DNA from: Sphaerisporangium perillae
GTDB lineage: Bacteria > Actinomycetota > Actinomycetes > Streptosporangiales > Streptosporangiaceae
Length of the DNA stretch: 64,000 bases
Assembly (NCBI RefSeq): GCF_023276435.1
Contig: NZ_JALLPO010000014.1
Location: 62,001-126,000 of the forward strand
Direction of reading: 5' to 3'
The notes beneath the pieces were generated by a model. It had not been told where the DNA came from. It did not search any database and was given only the letters and a program-made list of their open reading frames with translations. The position numbers and the translations under genes were made by a program. This document shows positions 28,567-37,110 of this stretch, one piece after another (the stretch's first letter is position 1; the number at the start of each line of letters is the position of its first letter).

Positions 28567-29579
28567 AGACGACGCGAGTGGCGATGGTCGGGCTCGGCGA
28601 CATCGCGGAGAAGGCGTACCTGCCGGTGCTGGCGGCGACGCCGGGGCTCGACCTGCTGCTCTGCACGCGCGACCGGGCGACGCTGGATCGCCTGGGTGAG
28701 GCCTACCGCCTTCCCGCGCGGTTCACCTCGGTCGAGCAGGTGGTGGCGGAGGGGATCGAGGCGGCGTTCGTCCACGCCGCGACCCGGGCGCACGTCGAGA
28801 TCGTCGACACGCTGCTGCGGGCCGGGGTGCACGTGTACGTGGACAAGCCGCTCGCGGACCACCTCGCCGGGGCCGAGAAGCTCGTCCGGCTGGCCGGTGA
28901 GCGGGGGCGGTCGCTCATGGTCGGCTTCAACAGGAGGTACGCGCCGGGGTACGCGGGGCTGCGGGAGCTGCCGCGCGACCTGGTCGTCATGCAGAAGAAC
29001 CGCGCCGGGCAACCGGATGACCCGCGCCGGGTGATCTTCGACGACTTCATCCACGTGGTGGACACCCTGCGATTCCTGGCGCCGGGCGATATTTCGGAAA
29101 TGTCGGTCGATGTGCGCGTCCGCGAAGGGTTGCTGGAGCACGTGATCCTGCGCCTCTCCGGCCCGCGAGCCGACAGCGGGGAAGCACTCGCGTCCGGTTC
29201 GCGGGTCGGTGGTGGGGGAGCGTCCGGTTCGCGGGTCGGTGGTGGGGAAGCGTCCGGCTCTCGGCCCGGCGACCGGGGAGGGTTCACGGCGATCGGGATG
29301 ATGAGCCGGGTCAGCGGGGCGAGCGAGGAGACCTGCGAGGTCATCGGGGGCGGTGCCAAGCGCCGGGTGGTCAACCTGGCCGACGTGATCGACTACGACG
29401 GCGGCGAGACGGTGACCCGGCGAGGCGACTGGATCCCGGTCGCCCGTCAGCGCGGCATCGAGCAGGTCTGCCTGGATTTCCTCGCCGCCGTACGCGAGGG
29501 ACGGATCGTCACCGCGGACGACACCCTGCGAACCCATGCGATCTGCGAGGAGATCGTGGCCGCCGCCACGACCTCCTGA
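28563..29579 (+). CDS. Gfo/Idh/MocA family oxidoreductase
   Basis: A 338-residue NAD(P)-dependent dehydrogenase of the Gfo/Idh/MocA family. The nucleotide-binding motif is VAMVGLGDIAEKAYLPVLAA, and the catalytic EKP-type motif appears as VYVDKPLADH with D for E. The C-terminal domain begins after GFNRRYAPGYAGL. Residues about 205-235 are an Ala-Ser-Gly-Ser-Arg repeat encoded by a 30-bp tandem repeat (29191-29280), an insertion not expected in the family. A -10-like TAGTCT (28552-28557) directly precedes ATG 28563, suggesting a leaderless mRNA. Sugar or cyclitol substrate is unknown. Confidence 0.88.
   Translation: MKTTRVAMVGLGDIAEKAYLPVLAATPGLDLLLCTRDRATLDRLGEAYRLPARFTSVEQVVAEGIEAAFVHAATRAHVEIVDTLLRAGVHVYVDKPLADHLAGAEKLVRLAGERGRSLMVGFNRRYAPGYAGLRELPRDLVVMQKNRAGQPDDPRRVIFDDFIHVVDTLRFLAPGDISEMSVDVRVREGLLEHVILRLSGPRADSGEALASGSRVGGGGASGSRVGGGEASGSRPGDRGGFTAIGMMSRVSGASEETCEVIGGGAKRRVVNLADVIDYDGGETVTRRGDWIPVARQRGIEQVCLDFLAAVREGRIVTADDTLRTHAICEEIVAAATTS
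29191..29280. repeat. 30-bp coding tandem repeat in oxidoreductase gene
   Basis: Three in-frame 30-bp units with core GCGTCCGGTTCGCGGGTCGG encode Ala-Ser-Gly-Ser-Arg-Val-Gly-Gly-Gly. The first two are nearly identical, the third is diverged. The repeat lies in a surface-type loop region of the Gfo/Idh/MocA protein, so copy number could vary without loss of function. Confidence 0.75.
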
Positions 29580-29719
29580 CGCACCGGCGCCACTTCGCCG
29601 GCGCCCCATCGCCGGCAGGAAACGCGCCGGGATTCCACAGGTAGACCAACGACACCCCGCATGCCACCAGTACGAGCGCCGAGGGAACGCGCGCCCTGCG
29701 CCTGCCGCCGCCGGGGGGT

Positions 29720-30727
29720 TCAGCGGGAGAGGTAGCGTTCGCCGAGTTCGCGGAGGCGGGTGTGGGCGGACTCGTAGACCTCCGGGGTGCCGAGGTAGGC
29801 CTTCGGGATCTTGGCCACCATCGTGTAGTTGGTGTCGCACACGTTCCCCACCGGCGCCTCGCCGCCCTGGCTGACGAGCTGGTAGGCGTCCAGCTGGTCG
29901 AGCCCGGTGAGCGACGACGTCCAGGTGACCAGGTCGTGCTGGCTGATCCGGTAGGCGTCCTCCAGGGGGCGCGCCGATCCGGTGGACATGAGATGGCCGT
30001 CGTCCTCCAGGCGCGGCCACGGCGTCACGACGCCCTTGATCAGCTCGACGGCGACGACGGTGTTCATGGCGGCCTCCACCGCCGTGCCGCACACCTCGCC
30101 GTGCCCCTGGCGGCAGTGGCCGTCCCCGATGGAGAACAGGCCGCCCTCGACGTTGACCCCGAGGTAGACCGTGACACCGGCCCGCAGCTCCGGGGTGTCC
30201 ATGTTCCCGCCGTGGGCGTCGGGCGTGATCGTCATCCGGGCCTCGGAGGCGGCCGGCGCCACGCCCACCGTGCCGTGCATTGGGTCGAGCGGCATCTCGA
30301 CGCTGAAGTCGCCGCGCCGGGCCTGGTAGCGGACGACCCGCCGGTCCACGTCCACCTCGTACATCCACACGACCTCTTCCAGCGGCGGCTGCAGCATCGC
30401 GGTGGTGTGCGTGCCGGTCAGTGCGCCGAAGTGGGGGAAGGTCGTGGAGACCGCCCAGTCGCGGGCCGGCTCGATGGAGATGAAGTGCAGGGCGAGGGTG
30501 TCGCCGGGCTCGGCCCCCTCGACGTGGAAGGGGCCGGTGACCGGGTTGAGGTAGGGGAACTCGCAGACCTGTGAGGGAAGGTCGTCCAGGGTGCGCACCC
30601 GCCCGCCGAAGCAGTCCTCGGTGAAGAGCTCGACGATGGAGCCGGGCTTGATCGTCCCGACGGCGGGGCGCCCGCCGAAGGTGTAGGACAGCTCGTCGGC
30701 GGCGGGGCGGTAGGAGACGACGTTCAC
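29720..30727 (-). CDS. Acetamidase/formamidase family amidase
   Basis: A 335-residue FmdA/AmdA family amidohydrolase that releases ammonia from formamide, acetamide or similar short amides. Family segments: GTIKPGSIVELFTEDCFGG, PVTGPFHVEGAEPGDTLALH, VYLGVNVEGGLFSIGDGHCR and EVCGTAVEAAM. The GTG start at 30727 is fixed by the overlap with the permease stop (GTGA). With the permease, an AmiC-like binding protein and a MarR regulator it forms an amide-utilisation locus reminiscent of the mycobacterial acetamidase operon. Confidence 0.9.
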   Translation of the reverse strand: MNVVSYRPAADELSYTFGGRPAVGTIKPGSIVELFTEDCFGGRVRTLDDLPSQVCEFPYLNPVTGPFHVEGAEPGDTLALHFISIEPARDWAVSTTFPHFGALTGTHTTAMLQPPLEEVVWMYEVDVDRRVVRYQARRGDFSVEMPLDPMHGTVGVAPAASEARMTITPDAHGGNMDTPELRAGVTVYLGVNVEGGLFSIGDGHCRQGHGEVCGTAVEAAMNTVVAVELIKGVVTPWPRLEDDGHLMSTGSARPLEDAYRISQHDLVTWTSSLTGLDQLDAYQLVSQGGEAPVGNVCDTNYTMVAKIPKAYLGTPEVYESAHTRLRELGERYLSR

Positions 30728-32151
30728 TCCGAGACCTCCGTGTTGATGGCGGACAGGGTGGGGCGCCGGCCCATGAGCGTGGAGCCGACGAGGATGACGA
30801 CGCCGATCGCGAGCCAGACGAAGCCGAGCACCTGTGCGGCGATGTTGGCGTTGATGACGACGTACAGCAGGATCAGGAAGCCGATGGCCGGGGCGATGAG
30901 GTGCCGCCACCAGTCGCGGCTGCGCTGCCGGAAGACGTAGTGCACGACGACGGACACGTGCAGGGCGAGGAAGGCGGTCATCGCGCCGAAGTTCACGAGC
31001 GTGCTGAGCAGCGAGATGCCGTCGTCACGCGTGCTCATGTAGACGCCGAGGACGAGCGACACGGCGGCGACGAGGAAGGTGGCGTTGACGGGCACCTTGT
31101 GCTTGGGGTGGACCTTGCCCAGGAAGCTCGGAAGCTGCCGGTCGCGGGCCATCGCGAACAGCAGGCGGGAGGTGGCCGCCTGGGCGACCAGCGAGTTGGC
31201 GAAGCCCCACGCTACGGCGGTGGCGATGGCGGTGAGCACGCTCAGCCAGTGGCCGCCCGCGTACGCGGCGGTGTCGTAGAAGGCCGTGCCCGCCGGGTCG
31301 CCCTTGGCGAGCAGGTCGTCGCGGTTGGGCGCGAGCAGCGCGGCCACCCAGGTCTGCACGACGAACAGCACGCCCGCCAGCGCGAGCGCGTAGACCATGG
31401 ACCGGCCGAGCTTGCGGGTGTCCTCGCGGCTCTCCTCGGCGAGCATGGAGATGCCGTCGAAGCCGAGGAAGGACAGCACCGCCACCGAGACGGCGCCGAA
31501 CACGAGCGGCCAGGAGAACGTCGAGGAGTCGAACAGCGGGCTGAGCGCGTCGCCGTGTCCCTTGCCCTGCGCGAGGGCGATGACCCCGATCACCAGGAAG
31601 ATCGCCAGCACGATCATCTCCGCCACCAGCATGATCTTGTTCATCCGGGCGGTCATCTCGATGCCGAGGTAGTTGACCACCGTGTTGAGCACGATGAAGC
31701 CGATCAGCCAGGCCCAGATCGGGATGGCGGGGACGAACGACGCCATCGCCGCGCTGGCCACCAGGTACAGCAGGGCGGGCACCAGCACGTAGTCGAGCAG
31801 GATCACCCACCCGGCCAGGAAGCCGACGGGCGCCGCGATGCCGCGTCCGGCGTAGGTGTAGACCGATCCGGCCATCGGGAACGCCTGGGCCATCTGCGCG
31901 TACGACAGCGCGGTGAACGCCATCGCGACCATGCCGATGAGGTAGGCGAGCGCGACCATGCCGCCGGAGGCCTGGAACACGCTGCCGAAGATGCCGAACG
32001 GCGCGATCGGCACCATGAAGATCAGTCCGTAGATCAGCAGGTCGGTGAAGCCCAGTGACCGCTGTAGTTCCTGCTTGTAGCCGAAGCGCTCGACGCCGGC
32101 GGCCGGTGGGGCGTCGGAGGGGGACGGCGACGTCCCGGAAGGGGAGGGCAT
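30724..32151 (-). CDS. APC-superfamily permease of amidase operon
   Basis: A 475-residue amino acid/polyamine/organocation permease with about 12-14 transmembrane segments. The TM1 motif is YGLIFMVPIAPFGIFGSVFQ; the cytoplasmic loop GFDGISMLAEESREDTRKLG is the hallmark of the family. It starts at 32151 with AAAGGAG upstream and is coupled to the amidase gene by a GTGA overlap, so it probably imports the amidase substrate (an amide, or an amino acid derivative). It is not related to the channel-type AmiS. Confidence 0.9.
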   Translation of the reverse strand: MPSPSGTSPSPSDAPPAAGVERFGYKQELQRSLGFTDLLIYGLIFMVPIAPFGIFGSVFQASGGMVALAYLIGMVAMAFTALSYAQMAQAFPMAGSVYTYAGRGIAAPVGFLAGWVILLDYVLVPALLYLVASAAMASFVPAIPIWAWLIGFIVLNTVVNYLGIEMTARMNKIMLVAEMIVLAIFLVIGVIALAQGKGHGDALSPLFDSSTFSWPLVFGAVSVAVLSFLGFDGISMLAEESREDTRKLGRSMVYALALAGVLFVVQTWVAALLAPNRDDLLAKGDPAGTAFYDTAAYAGGHWLSVLTAIATAVAWGFANSLVAQAATSRLLFAMARDRQLPSFLGKVHPKHKVPVNATFLVAAVSLVLGVYMSTRDDGISLLSTLVNFGAMTAFLALHVSVVVHYVFRQRSRDWWRHLIAPAIGFLILLYVVINANIAAQVLGFVWLAIGVVILVGSTLMGRRPTLSAINTEVSE

Positions 32152-32251
32152 GGACGGCTCCTTTTAAACGCGGGGGCAGAGCCGTACGATAGAACCAATC
32201 CTTGAAAACGAAAAGGTTTCTATAGAAAGATTTACGCCGGGGTCACGCGGG

Positions 32252-33346
32252 TTACGAGGAGGTCACGACATCGAAGTCCAGGCCGTCGGCCCGTCCCACG
32301 TAGACGCGTTGCCGCACTCTGCGGTCGCGCAGCGTCAGGCGGCCCCGGCCGCCGGTGATCGCGGTGCCGTCGGCGACCGCCTCGATGGCGGGCACGGCCG
32401 TCGTACCGGCCCGCCGGATCAGGGCCGCCAGCATCAGCACGCCCTCGTAGCATCCGTGCCCGTGCGCGTTCAGCAACGGCGCGGCGGCCCCGAACCGGCG
32501 GGTGTAGCGCTCGCCGAGGCTGAGGTTGGCGTCGGTCGCGATGCTGCCGAAGTACCCCATGGCGGCGTAGAGCTCGCCGGAGACGTCGCCGCCGATGGCC
32601 AGCAGGCCGTGCTCCTCCAGCGCCCCGCACAGCCGGGCGGTGCCGAGCCCGCTCGCCCGGAAGGCCCGGTTGAACGCGACCAGGTCGCTGCCGATGAGGT
32701 TGAGCAGCACCGCGTCGGGCCGTACCGTCGCCAGTTCCTCGAGCAGCGGAGCCATCGCCGTGGTGCCGGAGGGGACGAACCGCTCGCCGACCACCGTCGC
32801 CGACCGGGCGCGCAGATGACGGCGTGCCGAGGCGTGGACCAGGCGCGGCCAGACGTAGTCGTTGCCCAGCAGGAACCAGCGCCTCGCCCGCCTGTGCTCG
32901 ATGAGCCAGTCGAGCCCCGGGCCCACCTGCCGGGACGCCGGCTCGCCGAGGAAGTAGACCCCGGGGTTGCGGGCGCCGCCCTCGTAGGGAGGCGTGTACA
33001 CCAGGGGGGCCGCGCCGCCCACAAAGCGTTCGATCGCGACGCGCACGTCACTGGCGTGGGTGCCGACGAGCCCCTGGACGGCTCCGGCGCGCACCAGCCC
33101 GGTCACCTCGCGGGCGACCTCCGCCGGGTGCCGGCCGCCGTCGACCAGGACCAGCTCCAGCGGCCTGCCGAGCACCCCGCCGCACTCGTTCACCTCGGTG
33201 GCGGCCAGCATCGCGCAGTTGATGGCGCACGGCCCGAGCAGCCCGAGCACGCCCGAGACGGGCACCACCAGGCCGACGCGCAGCGTGTCGGCCCTCAGCA
33301 GGTGAGCTTCGAGGGGGTCGATGACCACCGTGACGGGATCGGCCAC
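32252..33346 (-). CDS. AmiC-like cytoplasmic ligand-binding protein (Peripla_BP_6)
   Basis: A 364-residue protein with the type I periplasmic-binding fold seen in UrtA and AmiC (LRVGLVVPVSGVLGLLGPCA, NECGGVLGRPLELVLVDGGR, YTPPYEGGARNPGVYFLGE, HGHGCYEGVLMLAALIRRAG). It has no signal peptide, lipobox or membrane segment, so it should stay in the cytoplasm. In Pseudomonas and mycobacteria AmiC homologues sense amides and control amidase expression, which fits this position upstream of permease and amidase. The GTG start at 33346 follows a TACTCT -10 (33357-33352) by five bases, implying a leaderless transcript. It is not likely to be a transporter receptor since no ABC permease is near. Confidence 0.82.
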   Translation of the reverse strand: MADPVTVVIDPLEAHLLRADTLRVGLVVPVSGVLGLLGPCAINCAMLAATEVNECGGVLGRPLELVLVDGGRHPAEVAREVTGLVRAGAVQGLVGTHASDVRVAIERFVGGAAPLVYTPPYEGGARNPGVYFLGEPASRQVGPGLDWLIEHRRARRWFLLGNDYVWPRLVHASARRHLRARSATVVGERFVPSGTTAMAPLLEELATVRPDAVLLNLIGSDLVAFNRAFRASGLGTARLCGALEEHGLLAIGGDVSGELYAAMGYFGSIATDANLSLGERYTRRFGAAAPLLNAHGHGCYEGVLMLAALIRRAGTTAVPAIEAVADGTAITGGRGRLTLRDRRVRQRVYVGRADGLDFDVVTSS

Positions 33347-33393
33347 GTGCAAGAGTATCCTCCAGGCGCGCTCGCGGACGAAGGGAGCCTTCA

Positions 33394-34053
33394 GTGGTGA
33401 CGGCGGGAAACCGGTCTGCCGGTGGACGGACGGAGCGCTCGATGGTGACGGCCGGTGAGGGCGGCACCGGGGCACCCGCCCCGCCGGCACGGCCCCCGGA
33501 CGCGACGGCCCCGAGGCAGCGCACGGCGACCCCGGCACGGACCCCGGACGCGACGGCCCCGAGGCAGCGCGCGGCGACCCCGGCACCGGTCCCGTCCTCG
33601 ACGACCCCGACGCAGGACGCGGGCGCGGCGACCGGTCTCGGGTCGTCGCTCGCCTACCTGCTCAGCCGCGCCGAGCGGAGCGTCAACCGGGGGCTGTCGG
33701 CGGCGCTCGCCGCCGAGGAGGTCTCCGTCGAGCAGTGGCGCATCCTCCAGGCGCTCGCCGACGGGCGCGGCCACTCGATGGGCGATCTCGCCGAGGCGGC
33801 GCTGATGCCGCATCCGACGCTGACCAAGGCCGTGGACCGGCTCGTCGAGCGGGCCGTCGTCTACCGTGGCCACGACCCGGCGGACCGCCGCAAGGTGGCG
33901 GTCTTCCTCGCGGACCGGGGCAGTGATCTTCTGGCCCGGCTGGAGGCGGGGATCGCCGAACACCACCGGGCCATCCTCACGACATACGGCTCCGCGCGCA
34001 CCGAGCAGCTCATGCACGACCTGGAGCTCCTGGTGCGCTCCCTCGACGGCTGA
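33394..34053 (+). CDS. MarR family regulator of amide locus
   Basis: A 219-residue MarR protein: HTH WRILQALADGRGHSMGDLAE, recognition helix MPHPTLTKAVDRLVERAVVY, wing RGHDPADRRKVAVFLADRG. The first ~75 residues are a disordered Ala/Pro/Thr-rich leader made of imperfect repeats (PDATAPRQRAATPA twice), unusual for MarR. GTG 33394 has AGGGAG six bases upstream; a start at 33442 (MVTAGEGG) would remove part of the leader. It diverges from the AmiC-like gene by 47 bp, so it probably controls the amidase operon, like AmiA in mycobacteria. The last 34 bp of the gene are tandemly repeated downstream. Confidence 0.87.
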   Translation: MVTAGNRSAGGRTERSMVTAGEGGTGAPAPPARPPDATAPRQRTATPARTPDATAPRQRAATPAPVPSSTTPTQDAGAATGLGSSLAYLLSRAERSVNRGLSAALAAEEVSVEQWRILQALADGRGHSMGDLAEAALMPHPTLTKAVDRLVERAVVYRGHDPADRRKVAVFLADRGSDLLARLEAGIAEHHRAILTTYGSARTEQLMHDLELLVRSLDG

Positions 34054-34118
34054 CCTGGAGCTCCTGGTGCGCTCCCTCGACGGCTGACCTGAGTTCCTGG
34101 TTCGCTCGCCCGACGGCT
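34018..34118 (+). repeat. 34-bp tandem triplication of the marR 3' end
   Basis: Units begin at 34018, 34052 and 34086. The first two are identical 34-bp blocks opening GACCTGGAGCTCCTGGTGCG; the third is 33 bp and diverged. The first unit contains the last codons of marR (Asp-Leu-Glu-Leu-Leu-Val-Arg-Ser-Leu-Asp-Gly), the stop follows at the junction, and the later units lie beyond it. Confidence 0.9.
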
Positions 34119-34183
34119 GACCTCCGTCGGCCGGCCCAGGACCTGGGCATTGTTCGGTGGGCTGGTCTCCGGGCAGCACGATT

Positions 34184-34212
34184 TTGAGCATAAGGTGCTT
34201 AACGCTGCTCAA
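34184..34212. promoter_or_regulatory. Nested palindrome upstream of PhoD-like gene
   Basis: Outer arms TTGAGCA (34184-34190) and TGCTCAA (34206-34212) enclose an inner TAAG-GTG-CTTA palindrome (34191-34201). It is placed 16 bp upstream of the GTG start and overlaps the expected promoter or leader, followed by a G-run ribosome site. It could act as an operator or an RNA hairpin controlling initiation. Confidence 0.5.
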
Positions 34213-34227
34213 AAGGGGGGGTCAACC

Positions 34228-35808
34228 GTGCCCGACTTGCTAATAGGGCCGATGCTGCGTTACGTCGACGAGTTGAGCGCGTCGATATGGGTGGAGACGA
34301 GTGACCCGTGCGAGGTCACGATCGAGGTGTCCGGCGCGCGCGCGACCGAGCGCACTTTCACCGTGCACGGTCACCACTACGCGATCGTCGACGTCGAGGA
34401 GACGGGCGCGTACGCCGTCGAGCTCGACGGGCGGCGCGTGTGGCCGCTGGAAGGCTTCCCCGACAGCCAGATCTGCCCGCTCGACGAGCTCAACCGGGTG
34501 ATCTTCGGCTCCTGCCGCACCAGCGTGCCGCACGACGACGCGCATGTGCGCACCCACGGCTACGACGTGCTCCGGGAGTACGGCCGGCGCCTCATGCAGG
34601 GGGACGACCTGCCGAGCCTGGTGATCTTCCTGGGCGACCAGGTCTACGCCGACGAGCCGTCCCAGGAGATGATCGACTACATCCGCTCCCGGCGCCAGGA
34701 CGGGCCGGAGGAGATCGTCGACTTCGAGGAGTACGCCGAGCTGTACCGGCAGGCGTGGACGGATCCGGTCGTCCGCTGGGTCCTGTCCACGGTGCCCACC
34801 GCGATGATCTTCGATGACCACGACGTGCGCGACGACTGGAACACCTCCATGGCCTGGCGGCGGACGATGGCCGAGGTGCCGTGGTGGCCGACCCGGGTGG
34901 TCTCCGCGCTCGGCGCCTACTGGGTCTACCAGCACCTCGGCAACCTCTCGCCGTCAGAGCGGAAGGCCGACCCGATGTACGCCGAGATCCGCGCGCACGA
35001 CGGGGACGGCGGCGCGGCCCTTGACGCGTTCGCCAAGAAGGCCGACGAGGACCCCTCCTCCACGCGGTGGAGCTATATGCGCGACATCGGCGGCACGCGG
35101 CTGATCATGCTGGACACCCGCTGCGCCCGCGAGCTGGACCCGGGCCACCGGCGCATGCTCGACGACGAGGAGTGGTCCTGGTTCGCCGAGCTGGCCACCG
35201 GAGACCGCGACCACCTGCTCATCGGATCCTCGGTGCCGGTGTTCCTGCCGAGCGGCATCTTCGACGTGGAGAGCTGGAACGAGGCCGTCGCGGGCGGGGC
35301 GTGGGGACGCAGGGCGGCGGCGTGGGGGGAGAAGATCCGCCAGGCGCTCGACCTGGAGCACTGGGGCGCGTTCCGGCAGTCGTTCGAGGAGCTCGGCCGC
35401 CTGCTCGTCGACGTCGCCGCGGGGCGCCGGGGCCGGCCGCCGGCCACGATCGTGCTGATGTCGGGGGACGTGCACTACTCCTACCTGGCGGCGGCGGGCC
35501 CGGCGTCGGCGGACCTCGACTCCGCGCGCATCTACCAGGCGGTCTGCTCGCCGATCCGCAACCCGCTGAGCCGCGTGCTGCGGCTGGCCAACGTGATCGG
35601 GTCGTTCGGCGTGGCGAGCCTGGTCGGCGGCATCCTGGTCCGCACGGCGAAGCTTCCCCGGCGGGCACTGCGCTGGAAGATCACCAACGGGCCGTGGTTC
35701 CCCAACGCGCTCGCGTCCCTGGAGCTCGACGGCCGTTCCGCGGTCGTGCGCTGGCACACCGCCCGTCCCGACTTCGAGGACATGACCGAGGTACGGCTCG
35801 CCCCCTGA
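34228..35808 (+). CDS. PhoD-like metallophosphatase, cytoplasmic
   Basis: A 526-residue PhoD-family metallophosphoesterase. Metal ligands are visible in LVIFLGDQVYADEP, MIFDDHDVRDDWN and the C-terminal VLMSGDVHYSYLAAA. An N-terminal beta-sandwich-like domain (residues 1-80) precedes the catalytic core, as in PhoD, but there is no Tat signal, so unlike secreted PhoD it should act inside the cell, with substrate unknown. GTG 34228 has GGGGGG at ideal distance. It converges on rocD with a 27-bp gap. The family is secure. Confidence 0.85.
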   Translation: MPDLLIGPMLRYVDELSASIWVETSDPCEVTIEVSGARATERTFTVHGHHYAIVDVEETGAYAVELDGRRVWPLEGFPDSQICPLDELNRVIFGSCRTSVPHDDAHVRTHGYDVLREYGRRLMQGDDLPSLVIFLGDQVYADEPSQEMIDYIRSRRQDGPEEIVDFEEYAELYRQAWTDPVVRWVLSTVPTAMIFDDHDVRDDWNTSMAWRRTMAEVPWWPTRVVSALGAYWVYQHLGNLSPSERKADPMYAEIRAHDGDGGAALDAFAKKADEDPSSTRWSYMRDIGGTRLIMLDTRCARELDPGHRRMLDDEEWSWFAELATGDRDHLLIGSSVPVFLPSGIFDVESWNEAVAGGAWGRRAAAWGEKIRQALDLEHWGAFRQSFEELGRLLVDVAAGRRGRPPATIVLMSGDVHYSYLAAAGPASADLDSARIYQAVCSPIRNPLSRVLRLANVIGSFGVASLVGGILVRTAKLPRRALRWKITNGPWFPNALASLELDGRSAVVRWHTARPDFEDMTEVRLAP

Positions 35809-35835
35809 AGGCGCGAGCCGTACCCTTCCCGGTTC

Positions 35836-37110
35836 CTACAGCCCCGCGAGCTCCGGCGTCTCGGAAGGCGCGGCGGGTGCGGTGGGTGCGGTGGGTGCGG
35901 ACAGCTCGGCCAGGACGTCGGCGAGCCGGTCGACGGCCCAGTTCAGGTCCTCCTCCGACACCACCAGCGGCGGCGCGAAGCGGATCGTGGAGCCGTGGGT
36001 GTCCTTGGCCAGGACCCCGTGCCGCATCAGCGCCTCGCATACCTCGCGGCCGGTGCCGATGGAGGGGTCGATGTCCACCCCGGCCCACAGGCCGCGTCCC
36101 CGTACCGCGACGACGCCGGAGCCGCTGTCGATCAGGCCGCGCAGCCGCTCGTGCAGGACCGCGCCCAGCTCCTGGGCCCGCGCCTGGTACTCGCCGGTCC
36201 GCAGCAGCTCGATGACGGCGTTGCCCACCGCGCAGGCGAGCGGGTTGCCGCCGAACGTGGAGCCGTGCTGCCCGGGCTTGATGACCCCTAGGACGTCGGC
36301 GTTCGCGACCACCGCGGACACCGGCACCACGCCGCCGCCGAGCGCCTTGCCCAGCACGTACATGTCGGGGACCACGCCTTCGTGATCGCAGGCGAAGGTG
36401 TCACCGGTGCGGCCGAGGCCCGACTGGATCTCGTCGGCGATGAACAGCACGTTGTTCTCGGTGCAGATCTCCCTGACCTGCTGGAGATACCCGGCCGGCG
36501 GCACCAGCACGCCCGCCTCGCCCTGGATGGGCTCCAGGAGCACCGCGACCGTGTCGTCGTCGATCGCCTCGCGGATCGCCTCGGCGGAGCCGTACTTCAC
36601 GATGGTGAAGCCCGGCGTCGCGGGGCCGAAGCCGTCACGGGCGTCGGGGTCGGTGGAGAAGCTGACGATCGTGGTGGTGCGGCCGTGGAAGTTGTCCTCC
36701 ATGACGATGATGTTCGCCCGGCCGGGAGCGACGCCCTTGACCTCGTACCCCCACTTGCGGGCCACCTTGATCGCGGTCTCGACGGCCTCGGCGCCGGTGT
36801 TCATCGGCAGGATCATGTCCTTGCCGCACAGGTCGGCGAGGCCCTCGCAGAAGGCCGCGAACTGGTCGTGGAAGAACGCCCGGCTGGTCAGCGTGACCCG
36901 CTGGAGCTGGTCCTGGGCCGCCTGGAGGATCTTGGGGTTGCCGTGCCCGAAGTTCAGCGAGGAGTAGCCGGCCAGGCAGTCGAGGTAGCGCCGGCCCTCC
37001 ACGTCGGTCACCCAGGCGCCGCGCGCCTCCCGGACGACGACGGGGAGCGGGTGGTAGTTGTGCGCGCTGCGCCGCTCGCTCAGCTCGATCAGTTCACGGG
37101 TCTTGCTCAT
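35836..37110 (-). CDS. rocD: Ornithine aminotransferase RocD
   Basis: A 424-residue class III PLP aminotransferase converting ornithine and 2-oxoglutarate to glutamate semialdehyde and glutamate. Diagnostic segments are SAHNYHPLPVVVREARGAWV, the LPMNTGAEAVETAIKVARKW phosphate-binding region, the ADEIQSGLGRTG catalytic Asp, and PLP lysine in VLGKALGGGVVPVSAV. The start at 37110 overlaps the ddaH stop (ATGA). The C-terminus carries a short TAPTAPAAP repeat. Coupled with ddaH it links arginine-derivative breakdown to proline/glutamate; both are probably under the upstream Lrp-type regulator. Confidence 0.95.
   Translation of the reverse strand: MSKTRELIELSERRSAHNYHPLPVVVREARGAWVTDVEGRRYLDCLAGYSSLNFGHGNPKILQAAQDQLQRVTLTSRAFFHDQFAAFCEGLADLCGKDMILPMNTGAEAVETAIKVARKWGYEVKGVAPGRANIIVMEDNFHGRTTTIVSFSTDPDARDGFGPATPGFTIVKYGSAEAIREAIDDDTVAVLLEPIQGEAGVLVPPAGYLQQVREICTENNVLFIADEIQSGLGRTGDTFACDHEGVVPDMYVLGKALGGGVVPVSAVVANADVLGVIKPGQHGSTFGGNPLACAVGNAVIELLRTGEYQARAQELGAVLHERLRGLIDSGSGVVAVRGRGLWAGVDIDPSIGTGREVCEALMRHGVLAKDTHGSTIRFAPPLVVSEEDLNWAVDRLADVLAELSAPTAPTAPAAPSETPELAGL

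Noticed and set aside
32252-33346. Second urea/branched-chain ABC receptor
   Set aside because: No signal peptide or lipobox, and no ABC permease or ATPase genes near it; an AmiC-type sensor fits better.
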